Part shown: piece by piece, positions 44,976 through 53,524 of the stretch
Numbering within the stretch: the stretch's first letter is position 1
Layout: each line of letters begins with the position of its first letter
Source: Solimonas aquatica
Lineage (GTDB): Bacteria > Pseudomonadota > Gammaproteobacteria > Nevskiales > Nevskiaceae
Assembly (NCBI RefSeq): GCF_900111015.1
Contig: NZ_FOFS01000016.1
Coordinates: forward strand, 1-64,000
Length of the DNA stretch: 64,000 nucleotides
Reading direction: 5' to 3'
The notes under the pieces: model-generated
Told to the model about the DNA's origin: nothing
The model's database searches: none
The model's input: the letters and a program-made list of their open reading frames with translations, nothing else
Position numbers and translations under genes: made by a program

Positions 44976-46607
44976 TCAGCAGCCGCCACCTGCTTCGGCA
45001 ATCCATCTGCGCAGGATGTCTTTCCGGATCTTGCCGGACGGCGTGCGCGGCAATGCTTCGACGCGCTGAAGGCGCTCAGGACATTTCTGTCGCGCCAGCC
45101 CGGCCTCCTGCACCACGCGACATATCTCATCCAGCGTCGGCGCCGTACCTTCGCGTGCGATCACATAAGCGCATACCGCCTCACCGAGACGATGGTCCGG
45201 CATCGCCACGACCGCCGCTTCGACAATATCCGGATGCCGGTGCAATACATCCTCGATTTCCTTGGCTGAGATATTTTCACCGCCGCGAATGATCAGATCT
45301 TTCTTTCGGCCCGTAATCGTCAAGGTGTCATGCTCGCCGCAGACACCAAGATCGCCGGTGCGAAGATAGCCATCGTCAGTCACAGCTTCCGCGGTCTGAG
45401 CCGGATCGGCATAGCCGAGAAACAGACCGGCGCCGCGGACCAGAATCTCACCTTCAGTGCCAGGCGCCGCCGCGCCGCCAGCCACCGGATCCTCGATCCG
45501 CAGGGCATAGCCATTCACGCATCCATCGGTGACCGCTGCGAGTTCCGCATCAGCGTCAGCCGCGATGCCAAAGGTGATCAGCGGCGCTTCTGTCATGCCA
45601 TAAACACGGAATGTACGACCGGCAAGCGTGGCGTTGGCGCGGCGAACCAGGTCCGGGGGCACTGCCGCACCCCCACAGGCAAAGACGCGCAAGCTTGGCA
45701 GGCTCGATCCGGCGGCCTCAGCCTGCTCCAGCAACTCCTTGAGGAATGGCGTGGCCCCCACCGTGGCATCGATGCGGAGCGCGTGCGTCAGCTCAACAGC
45801 CTCCGCCGCATCCCAGCGCTCCATCAGCACGGTCTGCGTACCGAGTTCGAACGGCATCTCCAGACCGCAGCAATAGCCGGTGACATGAGTCACCGGCGAC
45901 GGCATCAGCACACGGTCGCCTTGCCCTAATCCCCAACGCGTGGCGGCACGCAGCACCGCCGCAGGCAGCGAGCGATGGGAGTGCAGCACACCTTTGGCAC
46001 GCCCTGTCGTTCCCGAGGTGTACATGATCAACTTCACCGCGTCGGCACAACGCTCCGGTGACGGCGGCGCAAGACCCCTGCCCTGTTCGAGCAGCGCCTC
46101 GTACGACAGCCCGCCACCACGGGGGTCTCGCACACGCACGATCGCACGCAACTCCGGGAGCTCTGCGGAAATGCGTTCCGCCATCGCTGCATAGTCGTAG
46201 CCGCGCCATTGGCCGGGAACGAAGCAGATCCGGCTTTGGCAGTCAGCCAGTGTCACGGCCACCTCGGCGTCACGATAGATTGGCACGATCGGATTGCACA
46301 CCCATCCGCCGATGCAGGCAGCAAGGTTGATGACGGCGGCTTCAGACCAGTTAGGCAGCTGGAAGCTCAGCACGTCGCCGGGGCGCAGCCCCAAGGCCCA
46401 CAGCGATGCCGCCAGGCACTCGGCATCAGCCAGCAGCTCCGCATACGATCGGCATGCCCCTGCACTGTCACGAATGGCGCATCGCTGCGGATCCCGCTGC
46501 GCCCAGCGTCTTGCCTTGTCGAGAATGGTCTCGTCGATGGATGCACATGACAGATCCGGCACCGGCGCGATCTGCCGTGACAGTGTGTCCCAGTCCAGTT
46601 TCCTCAT
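44976..46607 (-). CDS. AMP-forming acyl-CoA synthetase, second
   Basis: The 543-residue ANL-family ligase has the phosphate loop MYTSGTTGRAKGV, YGMTEAPL, RTGDLG, the hinge GRKKDLIIRGGENIS and the catalytic lysine in TPSGKIRK. It is of the type annotated cyclohexanecarboxylate- or medium-chain-CoA ligase, quite diverged from the ligase at 35.5 kb. It lies 29 bases after the enoyl-CoA hydratase gene, in the beta-oxidation part of the minus-strand run. Two different ligases suggest two acids in the pathway or two substrates. Confidence 0.88.
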   Translation of the reverse strand: MRKLDWDTLSRQIAPVPDLSCASIDETILDKARRWAQRDPQRCAIRDSAGACRSYAELLADAECLAASLWALGLRPGDVLSFQLPNWSEAAVINLAACIGGWVCNPIVPIYRDAEVAVTLADCQSRICFVPGQWRGYDYAAMAERISAELPELRAIVRVRDPRGGGLSYEALLEQGRGLAPPSPERCADAVKLIMYTSGTTGRAKGVLHSHRSLPAAVLRAATRWGLGQGDRVLMPSPVTHVTGYCCGLEMPFELGTQTVLMERWDAAEAVELTHALRIDATVGATPFLKELLEQAEAAGSSLPSLRVFACGGAAVPPDLVRRANATLAGRTFRVYGMTEAPLITFGIAADADAELAAVTDGCVNGYALRIEDPVAGGAAAPGTEGEILVRGAGLFLGYADPAQTAEAVTDDGYLRTGDLGVCGEHDTLTITGRKKDLIIRGGENISAKEIEDVLHRHPDIVEAAVVAMPDHRLGEAVCAYVIAREGTAPTLDEICRVVQEAGLARQKCPERLQRVEALPRTPSGKIRKDILRRWIAEAGGGC

Positions 46608-46636
46608 TGCCCGAATCCCCTTCCGTCCGCAGCGTG

Positions 46637-47437
46637 CTAACGGCCCCGGTAGACAGGCTTGCGGCGCTCGCGAAATGCATCAATGCCTTCCTGATGATCC
46701 GCGCTCAGATTCGACAGCGCTTCGTAAGCCAGGCCGGTATCAAAGATCTGGTGGGCGATCGCCTTTAGCGTGAGATTGGTGGTGATCTTGGTCCAGCGGA
46801 TCGCCTTGCTTGCGCCAGCGGCGAGCCGCTCTGCGAAGCCGTAGACCGCTTCGTCAAGTTCGTCTGCCGGCACCACACGGTTGATCAGGCCAATGCGCTC
46901 CGCTTCTTTCGCGTCCAGCAGATCGCCGGTCAACAGGTATTGCTTGGCGCGGGCGAAACCCACCAGCTGCGGCCAGATGATTGCGCCGCCGTCACCGGCG
47001 ACCAGTCCTACCGAGACATGCGGATCGCCAATCACGGTGCCTTCGGCTGCGAAGATCACATCGCTCAACAGCGCCAGCGACGCGCCCAGTCCGGTTGCCG
47101 CACCATTCAGGCGGGCAATGATCGGCTTCTCGACTTCGAGCTGGCCAAACAGGATGCGTTTCGCCTCCCGGGTCATCTCCTCGAAGATCGACGGCTCGTC
47201 GATTGCGGCCTGCAACCACTTCAAGTCGCCGCCGGCGCAGAATGCGCGACCGCTGCCGGTGAGCACGATGACGTCGGACTCCGGATCCTTGTTCACGTCA
47301 TGAAACAAGTTCGCCAGCTCGCGATGCATTTCGCCGTTGACGGCGTTATATGCATCGGGCCGATCCAGGGATACGGTCAGGATGCGTCCGCGCCGACTGA
47401 ACTTGATGTGCCGATACGCATCGAATGCGCTGCTCAT
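46637..47437 (-). CDS. enoyl-CoA hydratase/isomerase
   Basis: The 266-residue crotonase-fold protein has the oxyanion segments SGRAFCAGGDLKWL and NGAATGLGASLALLSDV. The second catalytic region DPHVSVGLVAGDGG keeps the conserved glycine and acidic context. It hydrates an enoyl-CoA in beta-oxidation. I chose the start at 47437, which has GGAGG seven bases upstream. A start at 47482 would overlap the preceding stop by ATGA and add 15 residues. Confidence 0.9.
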   Translation of the reverse strand: MSSAFDAYRHIKFSRRGRILTVSLDRPDAYNAVNGEMHRELANLFHDVNKDPESDVIVLTGSGRAFCAGGDLKWLQAAIDEPSIFEEMTREAKRILFGQLEVEKPIIARLNGAATGLGASLALLSDVIFAAEGTVIGDPHVSVGLVAGDGGAIIWPQLVGFARAKQYLLTGDLLDAKEAERIGLINRVVPADELDEAVYGFAERLAAGASKAIRWTKITTNLTLKAIAHQIFDTGLAYEALSNLSADHQEGIDAFRERRKPVYRGR

Positions 47438-47478
47438 GCTGCTGCCTCCGAAAGGTGGGGTGGTAAAAGGTAAAGCGC

Positions 47479-48567
47479 TCATGCCGCCATGCGGGAAAGC
47501 GCCCAGTCGGCGCTGCCGTACAAGCTTTCGAGCATCAGGACGCGTTTGTAGTAATCGCCGACCGCCAATTCGTCAGTCATGCCCATGCCGCCGTGCAACT
47601 GAATCGCCTGCTGGGTAACGAAACGACCAGCCGCCGCTATCTGCGCGCGCACCATCAGCAACTGTCGCGGTAAATCAGCTTCGTTCCGGTCCACGGCCTC
47701 CACCACTCTGTGCGCCAGAGCCAGCGACTCGCGGTAATGCAGGTACATATCGACGAGGCGGTGCTGCAGGACCTGAAAGCTGCTCAACGTCCGCCCGAAC
47801 TGGCGACGCTGCCGCATGTGATCGGCCGTGGCATCCACGACGCTGCGCAGCAAGCCGGCGGTTTCGACAGCCGCCAGCGCCGCCCCCCGGGCGCGGGCGC
47901 GTCGCAGTGCCGCTTCGCCACGTACCAGCAGGCGTGCACGTGCGCCTTCGAAGCGGATTGCCGCCGCACCGCGATCATCCAGCGTGCGATAGGGCCGCAG
48001 GGTCACGCCCGGCTCGTCGCGCAGCAGCAGGAAGGAGGCCGGCTCATCGGTGCCGGCAATACGGGCACTGACAATCAGCCCGGTGCTGGTCAGCGCCGCC
48101 GGCACGCAGGTCTTTTCGCCGTTCAGGCGATAAGCGCCGCCTTCGGCCGCCGCCACCGTGGACAGCAGGCCATCGCGCGACGCTGGATTGGCCTCGCGAT
48201 CGGCAAACGCGGGACGTGCAAGCCCTTCGACGATAGCGTCCAGCAAGCCGTCGTCGCTGCCGCTGTGCCGGGCGTCCAGCAACAGGCTGGCGGACTCGGC
48301 GAGCACACCCAGCAGGGGCTCCCGCCACAGGGCGGCGCCGGCGCCCTTGAACAGTGGCAGCACATTGGCCAGCAAGGGATGAGTGTTACCCTCATCCGGG
48401 AGAACCAGGCTGAACCACCCCAGTTCGGCCATCTCCCGCCAAACCGGCAAGCGGTAAGCGTCCGGCTCCGCACCATAGGCTTTCCACTGCGCCCGGGAAT
48501 AGCGCTCGCGGCTGAAGCGGGCCACGCCGTCTTCAAGCATCGCAAGTAAATCGGCGTCCATGCTCAT
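47479..48567 (-). CDS. acyl-CoA dehydrogenase-like subunit
   Basis: The 362-residue protein is a short acyl-CoA dehydrogenase with helices typical of the fold and the C-terminal QLHGGMGMTDELAVG motif (FAD adenine side) followed by YYKRVLMLE. It is diverged and compact, and lies in ATGA overlap with a second, full-length dehydrogenase. Adjacent, unlike pairs of this type form alpha2beta2 heterotetramers in actinobacterial steroid side-chain degradation; by analogy a heteromer is likely here. Confidence 0.85.
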   Translation of the reverse strand: MSMDADLLAMLEDGVARFSRERYSRAQWKAYGAEPDAYRLPVWREMAELGWFSLVLPDEGNTHPLLANVLPLFKGAGAALWREPLLGVLAESASLLLDARHSGSDDGLLDAIVEGLARPAFADREANPASRDGLLSTVAAAEGGAYRLNGEKTCVPAALTSTGLIVSARIAGTDEPASFLLLRDEPGVTLRPYRTLDDRGAAAIRFEGARARLLVRGEAALRRARARGAALAAVETAGLLRSVVDATADHMRQRRQFGRTLSSFQVLQHRLVDMYLHYRESLALAHRVVEAVDRNEADLPRQLLMVRAQIAAAGRFVTQQAIQLHGGMGMTDELAVGDYYKRVLMLESLYGSADWALSRMAA

Positions 48568-49775
48568 AGCCCCAGCTGCGCCTTGGCGACGATGCCACGC
48601 TGGATTTCATTGCTGCCGCCATAGATGCTCGTCGCGCGGCTGTAGAGATGATCGAAGATCAGCGCGGGCGCTTCCTCGAGGCCATGCACTTCGCCGGCAA
48701 ATTCAGCCAGAATCGCTTCCGGCTGGAATGCCAGACCGGTCGCCCCGAGCGCTGAAATCACCGCATCAAGAATGGCCTGCTGCATTTCGGAGCCGCGAAT
48801 CTTGAGCAGCGATGCATCGCTTTCGGCGCCGCCGGCTCGCTCCATGTCTTGCGCGATCGCGTAAGCCGAGGTCCGAAGGCTGTGCAACTGCACTTCAAGC
48901 TGTGCCAGGCGCAGGCGGAAGGCGGGCGTCTCCCCGAGCGGGAGGTCGCCGTCCTTGAGTTCGAGTCCAAGCGCGGTGAGTCGATCCAAGAGACGGCGCG
49001 CCTTGCCGAGCTCAGCCACCAGCAGACGTTCGCGGCCGACGATGAAGCGGGCCAGCTTCCAGCCATCGCCTTCCTCTCCAACGCGGTCTTGAACCGGCAC
49101 ACGCACCGCGTCCAGGAACACCTCGTTGACGTGCCGGATGCCGTCGATGGTCTGAATCGGACGCACCGTGACACCCGGACTGCGCAGGTCGATCAGCAGA
49201 AACGAAATGCCCTGCTGCCGGCGTTCACAGCGCTGGGTACGGACCAGGCAGAACATCTTGTCCGCCCACTGCGCCATCGTCGTCCAGGTTTTCTGGCCAG
49301 AGACGATGTAGTGATCGCCATCGCGTTCTGCGAATGTCGCGACCGAAGCCAGATCGGACCCGGCGCCAGGTTCCGAGAATCCCTGGCACCACCAGGTCTT
49401 TGATTCGCGAATTCCCGGCAGGTAGCGTGCCTTCTGCGCCTCGCTGCCGAAGGTGTAGATAACCGGACCAACGAAGCTGAAGCCGAAGTGTGTCAGCCAC
49501 GGCGTGCCGGCGCGCTCCAACTCCTCGATCAGAACCAGACGCTGCACCGGCCCCCATCCGCCACCGCCATAGGCCACCGGCCAGTCACCGACGAACCAGC
49601 CGCGCGCATGCAGCAGGCGCTGCCACTGCACACGATCTTCCTTTGAAAAATATGCATGCCGGCGGATTTTTTCCGCCAGCTCATCGGGAATGCCATTGGC
49701 GCAGAACTCGCGAACCTCAGCGCGAAAGGCGCGCTCATCGAATCGACCCTTGCCGACCTGCCCGTCTCCGTCCAT
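48564..49775 (-). CDS. acyl-CoA dehydrogenase
   Basis: The 403-residue flavoprotein introduces a 2,3 double bond in an acyl-CoA. It has the substrate/FAD motif WCQGFSEPGAGSDLAS, then GQKTWTT and, near the end, the SIYGGSNEIQRGIVAK signature. It is the first gene of the long minus-strand run, downstream of an intergenic region with a terminator for the preceding operon. It overlaps the next dehydrogenase by four bases. Confidence 0.92.
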   Translation of the reverse strand: MDGDGQVGKGRFDERAFRAEVREFCANGIPDELAEKIRRHAYFSKEDRVQWQRLLHARGWFVGDWPVAYGGGGWGPVQRLVLIEELERAGTPWLTHFGFSFVGPVIYTFGSEAQKARYLPGIRESKTWWCQGFSEPGAGSDLASVATFAERDGDHYIVSGQKTWTTMAQWADKMFCLVRTQRCERRQQGISFLLIDLRSPGVTVRPIQTIDGIRHVNEVFLDAVRVPVQDRVGEEGDGWKLARFIVGRERLLVAELGKARRLLDRLTALGLELKDGDLPLGETPAFRLRLAQLEVQLHSLRTSAYAIAQDMERAGGAESDASLLKIRGSEMQQAILDAVISALGATGLAFQPEAILAEFAGEVHGLEEAPALIFDHLYSRATSIYGGSNEIQRGIVAKAQLGL

Positions 49776-50166
49776 AAGCGTCCGCCCGCTCCGTTTCTAT
49801 TTGTTCGCACTGCCGCCGTCTGCGAGCGCAGCGGCCGGGGTGAGAGCGGATATCCTGTCTTGCGCACCGGAACGCGACCATCACGCAATATGAGCAAGGC
49901 CTCGACCCTTTCGGGTGAATCCGGCCGGAATTCCAGCGCGCACAAAAAAGCCGACGGGCATAAGCGCTACCGTCGGCATGTGGAGGAGATTCCCACATTG
50001 GCCGCCCCGGCGGCCTTTGCAGTGTCCTGATGGTGAAGGCCGCGGCGACCCCGATCCATACAGCTATCGGGTGAATGGCGGAGTCCGTTCGGGGGCGTCT
50101 GGCAGCAGATAACTAACGGGGCGATGCAGAAATCGTTTGCATTACCCCGTCAGCTCGCCACCACCA
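49776..50166. other. intergenic region between the regulator genes and the beta-oxidation operon
   Basis: It contains the end of the regulatory operon (terminator at 49944-49977) and the presumed promoter of the acyl-CoA dehydrogenase run. A further imperfect stem (ACGGGGCGATGCA with TGCATTACCCCGT, about 50116-50151) lies just after the response regulator stop. No gene is supported. Confidence 0.5.
49944..49977 (-). terminator. Rho-independent terminator after the two-component genes
   Basis: On the minus strand GCCGACGG (49977-49970) pairs with CCGTCGGC (49957-49950) around a 12-base loop and is followed by TTTTTT (49949-49944). It lies between the response regulator gene and the acyl-CoA dehydrogenase operon. 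Confidence 0.82.
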
Positions 50167-50808
50167 TCATTCGATGATCTGCATGCGCAGGGCTATGGCC
50201 ACCGCGTGCGCACGGTCAGCCGCACCGATTTTTTCGTAGACGCGCCGCAGATGCGATTTGACCGTGTCCTCGCTGAGCGACAGATCGCGCGCAATCATCT
50301 TGTTGCTCTTGCCGGCGGCAAGCGATTCGAGGATATGCATTTCGCGGCTGCTCAAGGCGCCGCTTTCATCCGCGAGCTTCGCCTCGCGGGCAAGTCTCTT
50401 CAGCAAAGGCATCGTCACCTCGGCCTGCAGGAAACCACCACCTGCGGCCACGGCGCGCACCGCGCGCAGCAACTCCTCGCTGGCCGCGCTTTTCAGAACG
50501 TAGCCGGTGGCGCCGGCGTTCATCGTCGCCCAGACATAGCCTGGGTTGTCGTACATGGTGAAGATCATGACCTTGGTGAAAGGGCATACGGCCAGTATCT
50601 GGCCGATCGCGCTCATGCCACTCTGGCCAGGCAGCTTGAGATCCAGAACAACGATATCGGGTCGCAGCGCGGCAATATCGACGATGCCGGCCGTGGCGTC
50701 GCCCGCCTGCCCAACGACGGTGATGTCGGACTGCGCATCAAGCATCGTCGCGACCGCCTCACGCAAAGCACGATGATCGTCGATCAGGTATGCGCGAATC
50801 TGATTCAT
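50167..50808 (-). CDS. LuxR/NarL-type response regulator
   Basis: The 213-residue regulator has a receiver domain with the acidic pocket LIDDHR (Asp10, Asp11), the phosphoacceptor Asp56 in VVLDLKLPG and the lysine in GYVLKSAAS. Its C-terminal LuxR helix-turn-helix (about 145-210) carries LSSREMHILESLAAGKSNKMIARDL. It overlaps its cognate kinase by ATGA. It most likely activates the surrounding catabolic operons. Confidence 0.93.
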   Translation of the reverse strand: MNQIRAYLIDDHRALREAVATMLDAQSDITVVGQAGDATAGIVDIAALRPDIVVLDLKLPGQSGMSAIGQILAVCPFTKVMIFTMYDNPGYVWATMNAGATGYVLKSAASEELLRAVRAVAAGGGFLQAEVTMPLLKRLAREAKLADESGALSSREMHILESLAAGKSNKMIARDLSLSEDTVKSHLRRVYEKIGAADRAHAVAIALRMQIIE

Positions 50809-52070
50809 CGGGGTGCTCTTCTCGGAAGTCTGACGGTGAGTTTGGTTCCGCTGCCATTTCCATGGCTGAGGATGGTCATGTTGCCACCGAGAGCCTTGGC
50901 GCGTTCGCGCATGGCCATCAGGCCATAGTGCCCAAGGGGGACATTACCTGCATCGAATCCAGCACCATCGTCGGTGATCGTCAACAGCACATCTTCACCG
51001 TTCGGAATGAACCGCACCTCGACGTGCCGCGGATCGGCATGTTTGCGCAGGTTCAGTATCGCCTCCTGCAGAATCCTGAACAGCGCCGCATCATGCTTTG
51101 AACGCCAGCCATGCAGAGACGCATCGATGTGCACTTTCAACTTGAATGACACGATGTCCGACAGCTTCATCAGATATTCCACGGCAGCCTCGTAGAATCC
51201 AAGCTCCTCCAGAACCGTCGGCTGCAGCTCATTCATGATGTTGCGCACATCACGTGTGCATTCGCTGATCTCAACGGCCAGCATGTCCAGATGCGCTTGC
51301 GTCTCCGGCCGCTCCCCCACCTCACGCTTCAGCCGTTCGAGAATCTGGCGCAAATTGAACATGCGACCACTCATCCGGTCATGCAGCTCATGCGCGATGT
51401 TCTTCTTTTCCTCTTCCCCGACACTGATCAAGCGGTGCAGCAGCCATCTCAGGCGCTGGCTGGCCTGTGACAGTGAGCGAGATTGCTGCTGCACGAGCAC
51501 GATATTCTGGCGCGCCCAGTTGGCCAGCATCGCTGCCATGGCGGTAACGATGCCAAGATAGTAGAGGGCAACCAACAGGGTCTTGAGTTCGGCATCCGAG
51601 TCCGGCGCGGACAGATACAACACCACCACCAGCAGCGCATTGAACACCGCAATCCCGATCAGCTTGCGAAGACCGAAGCGGAACGCGGTCGCCAGTAGCG
51701 TGAAGTAAAAGAACACATAGAAAATCGAGCTGACCCCGCCGGTCACGAAACAGATCGCAAACGCCGCCAAGGGGTCGCCAACGGTCGTGATTGCGGACGT
51801 GCGCTGAATGTTGTGCGCCCGCCGCGCGCTGCAGTATGACCAGGCGGTGTAGAACACACCGCATGCGTAGATTCCCCATACCAGCACTCGCTCGAGTCCA
51901 TACCCTTGCAGATATAGCACCACAAGCCAGCTGAGCATGCCGATGACACGTATCCACAGGATTTCGTGCTCGGCTCGCTTTAAGTGCGCAAGCAGGCGCT
52001 CGTGTTCCAGCGCCTCTGTGGCGTTTTCCAGCAAGTCATCCTCCAGAACTCGCTGGGTGTGAGTTCTCAT
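50805..52070 (-). CDS. membrane sensor histidine kinase, HisKA_3 (NarX/DesK) type
   Basis: The 421-residue kinase has about five to six membrane helices in its first 190 residues with only short loops, a coiled linker, the phosphoacceptor helix KKNIAHELHDRMSGRM (His230 in ELHD) and an HATPase domain with DDGAGFD and GHYGLMAMRERAKALGG. The absence of a large periplasmic domain suggests it senses something in the membrane, fitting a hydrophobic substrate. It lies 89 bases after the epoxide hydrolase gene and is co-transcribed with the response regulator. Confidence 0.92.
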   Translation of the reverse strand: MRTHTQRVLEDDLLENATEALEHERLLAHLKRAEHEILWIRVIGMLSWLVVLYLQGYGLERVLVWGIYACGVFYTAWSYCSARRAHNIQRTSAITTVGDPLAAFAICFVTGGVSSIFYVFFYFTLLATAFRFGLRKLIGIAVFNALLVVVLYLSAPDSDAELKTLLVALYYLGIVTAMAAMLANWARQNIVLVQQQSRSLSQASQRLRWLLHRLISVGEEEKKNIAHELHDRMSGRMFNLRQILERLKREVGERPETQAHLDMLAVEISECTRDVRNIMNELQPTVLEELGFYEAAVEYLMKLSDIVSFKLKVHIDASLHGWRSKHDAALFRILQEAILNLRKHADPRHVEVRFIPNGEDVLLTITDDGAGFDAGNVPLGHYGLMAMRERAKALGGNMTILSHGNGSGTKLTVRLPRRAPR

Positions 52071-52159
52071 AGCATGTGCAAATATACGCGCATCCTGGCT
52101 TTTTGGAGAATGTCGGCAGCAGGAGCGTTCGCAGTTGCGGCTCGTCCACCCGGTCCGGA

Positions 52160-52561
52160 TCAGAGAGACAGGCCGCTCTGCCTTTGAAAGTCCCCCAGAT
52201 CGAAATAATCGCTGAAGCGCACGATCTTTCCATCGGCGACCTCGAAAACGCCGGTTACCGGCAACTCGATGCCACGCCCGTCTCGCATCACGAATCTGTC
52301 GATGCGCTCAACCAGAACCAGATTCGAGTCCGATGCGATATTGACGATGTCGAGAGACGCCCGCTCGAACATTTCCAGAAACCGGGCAAAGGCATGCCGT
52401 ATCCCGGCGACTCCGCGGATCGGTTCGACCGGCACATTGTGATAGACAGCCGCATCCGCAAAAAAACCGACCAGACGATCGAGATCCCGTTCTCTCCAGG
52501 CACCGAGGAAGCCGCGCACCAGCTCCGCCGCGCCATCCGATGCAAGCTCAACGTTCTTCAT
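52160..52561 (-). CDS. limonene-1,2-epoxide hydrolase-family protein
   Basis: The 133-residue protein belongs to the cone-shaped NTF2-like fold and matches the limonene-1,2-epoxide hydrolase branch. It has VYHNVPVEP (Tyr40, Asn42), VERIDRF (Arg86, Asp88) and FSDYFDLGDF (Asp118). In the Rhodococcus enzyme the catalytic residues are Tyr53, Asn55, Arg99, Asp101 and Asp132, so four share an offset of 13 and the last 14. The full set is therefore present. It opens an epoxide to a trans-diol without a covalent intermediate. An alternative start at 52579 would add six residues. It lies between the SDR and the kinase genes. Confidence 0.85.
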   Translation of the reverse strand: MKNVELASDGAAELVRGFLGAWRERDLDRLVGFFADAAVYHNVPVEPIRGVAGIRHAFARFLEMFERASLDIVNIASDSNLVLVERIDRFVMRDGRGIELPVTGVFEVADGKIVRFSDYFDLGDFQRQSGLSL

Positions 52562-52601
52562 ATTCCCCCCCGTATCCATGCGCCTCGCTGCAGCGCTGGG
52601 C

Positions 52602-53363
52602 TCACTGCGCCGCGTAACCGCCATCAACGGCCAGTGCGTGACCGGTGACGAAGCTGGACTGATCGGAGCCCAGCCAGATCGCCGCCGCCGCGATTTCGTC
52701 GGTGGTCCCGAGACGCCCCATCGGCTTGAGCGCCAGCAAGCCCTGACGGATCGAGGGATCGGTTTCGATCAGGCGTTCGAGCAGCGCGGTTTCGACCATG
52801 CCTGGACACAAGGCGTTGACCCTCACACCCGTCTTCGCCACCGTGATTGCGGTTGAACGCACCAGTCCGACAACACCGTGCTTGCTGGCGACGTAGGCTG
52901 GCAGGCCCGCAGCACCGACCAAGCCGGCCACCGACGCGGTCGCCACAATCGAGCCGCTGCCGCGCTCGATCATGGCTGGCAGCGTCGCCTTGATCGTCCG
53001 GAAGATTCCGTTGAGATTGATATCGATCACGCGAAGAAAGGCGTCCTCCGCACAGTCTGCGGGCGACCCGAGCGGTCCCTCCACCCCCGCGTTGGCATAG
53101 ACGATATCCGGAGCGCCGAAGTGCCGGACGGCCAGCGCTACGAGCCCGTCAACCTCGCTTTGGCGGGTAACGTCGCAGAAATCCCAGGCGACTCTCGCCC
53201 CCGACTGCCTCAGCCCCACGACCGTTTCCTCAAGCGCCCCGGTGGCAATGTCACCCAGAACCAGCGCGGCGCCTTCAGCTGCCGCGGCCCGGGCGATCGC
53301 CGCCCCTATCCCCATGGCCGCCCCGGTCACGAGCACCACCTTGCCTTCCATCAGCCTCTTCAT
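52602..53363 (-). CDS. short-chain dehydrogenase/reductase
   Basis: The 253-residue SDR has TGAAMGIGAAIA (coenzyme site), the ANAGVEG strand, the catalytic YVASKHG and the late DGGYAAQ end seen in classical SDRs. The acidic residue after strand 2 (LVLGDIA) favours NAD over NADP. It would oxidise the diol made by the epoxide hydrolases, or a related alcohol. The start is uncertain; 53387 and 53351 are alternatives. It follows the monooxygenase fusion gene by 161 bases. Confidence 0.88.
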   Translation of the reverse strand: MKRLMEGKVVLVTGAAMGIGAAIARAAAAEGAALVLGDIATGALEETVVGLRQSGARVAWDFCDVTRQSEVDGLVALAVRHFGAPDIVYANAGVEGPLGSPADCAEDAFLRVIDINLNGIFRTIKATLPAMIERGSGSIVATASVAGLVGAAGLPAYVASKHGVVGLVRSTAITVAKTGVRVNALCPGMVETALLERLIETDPSIRQGLLALKPMGRLGTTDEIAAAAIWLGSDQSSFVTGHALAVDGGYAAQ

Positions 53364-53524
53364 GTGATCTGTCCCCACGGTTTTCATTGGGGAAGCTTCA
53401 CAACGCTGCGCTCTTTCGGCCATCCCCCGATCCGGGACAACAGCATCCCCAAACGGGTATCCAGGAGAGCGGTCCGCCTGTCCGTGTTGCCGGCGCGCGG
53501 GAAGCCGGTACGGACCTCACACGG

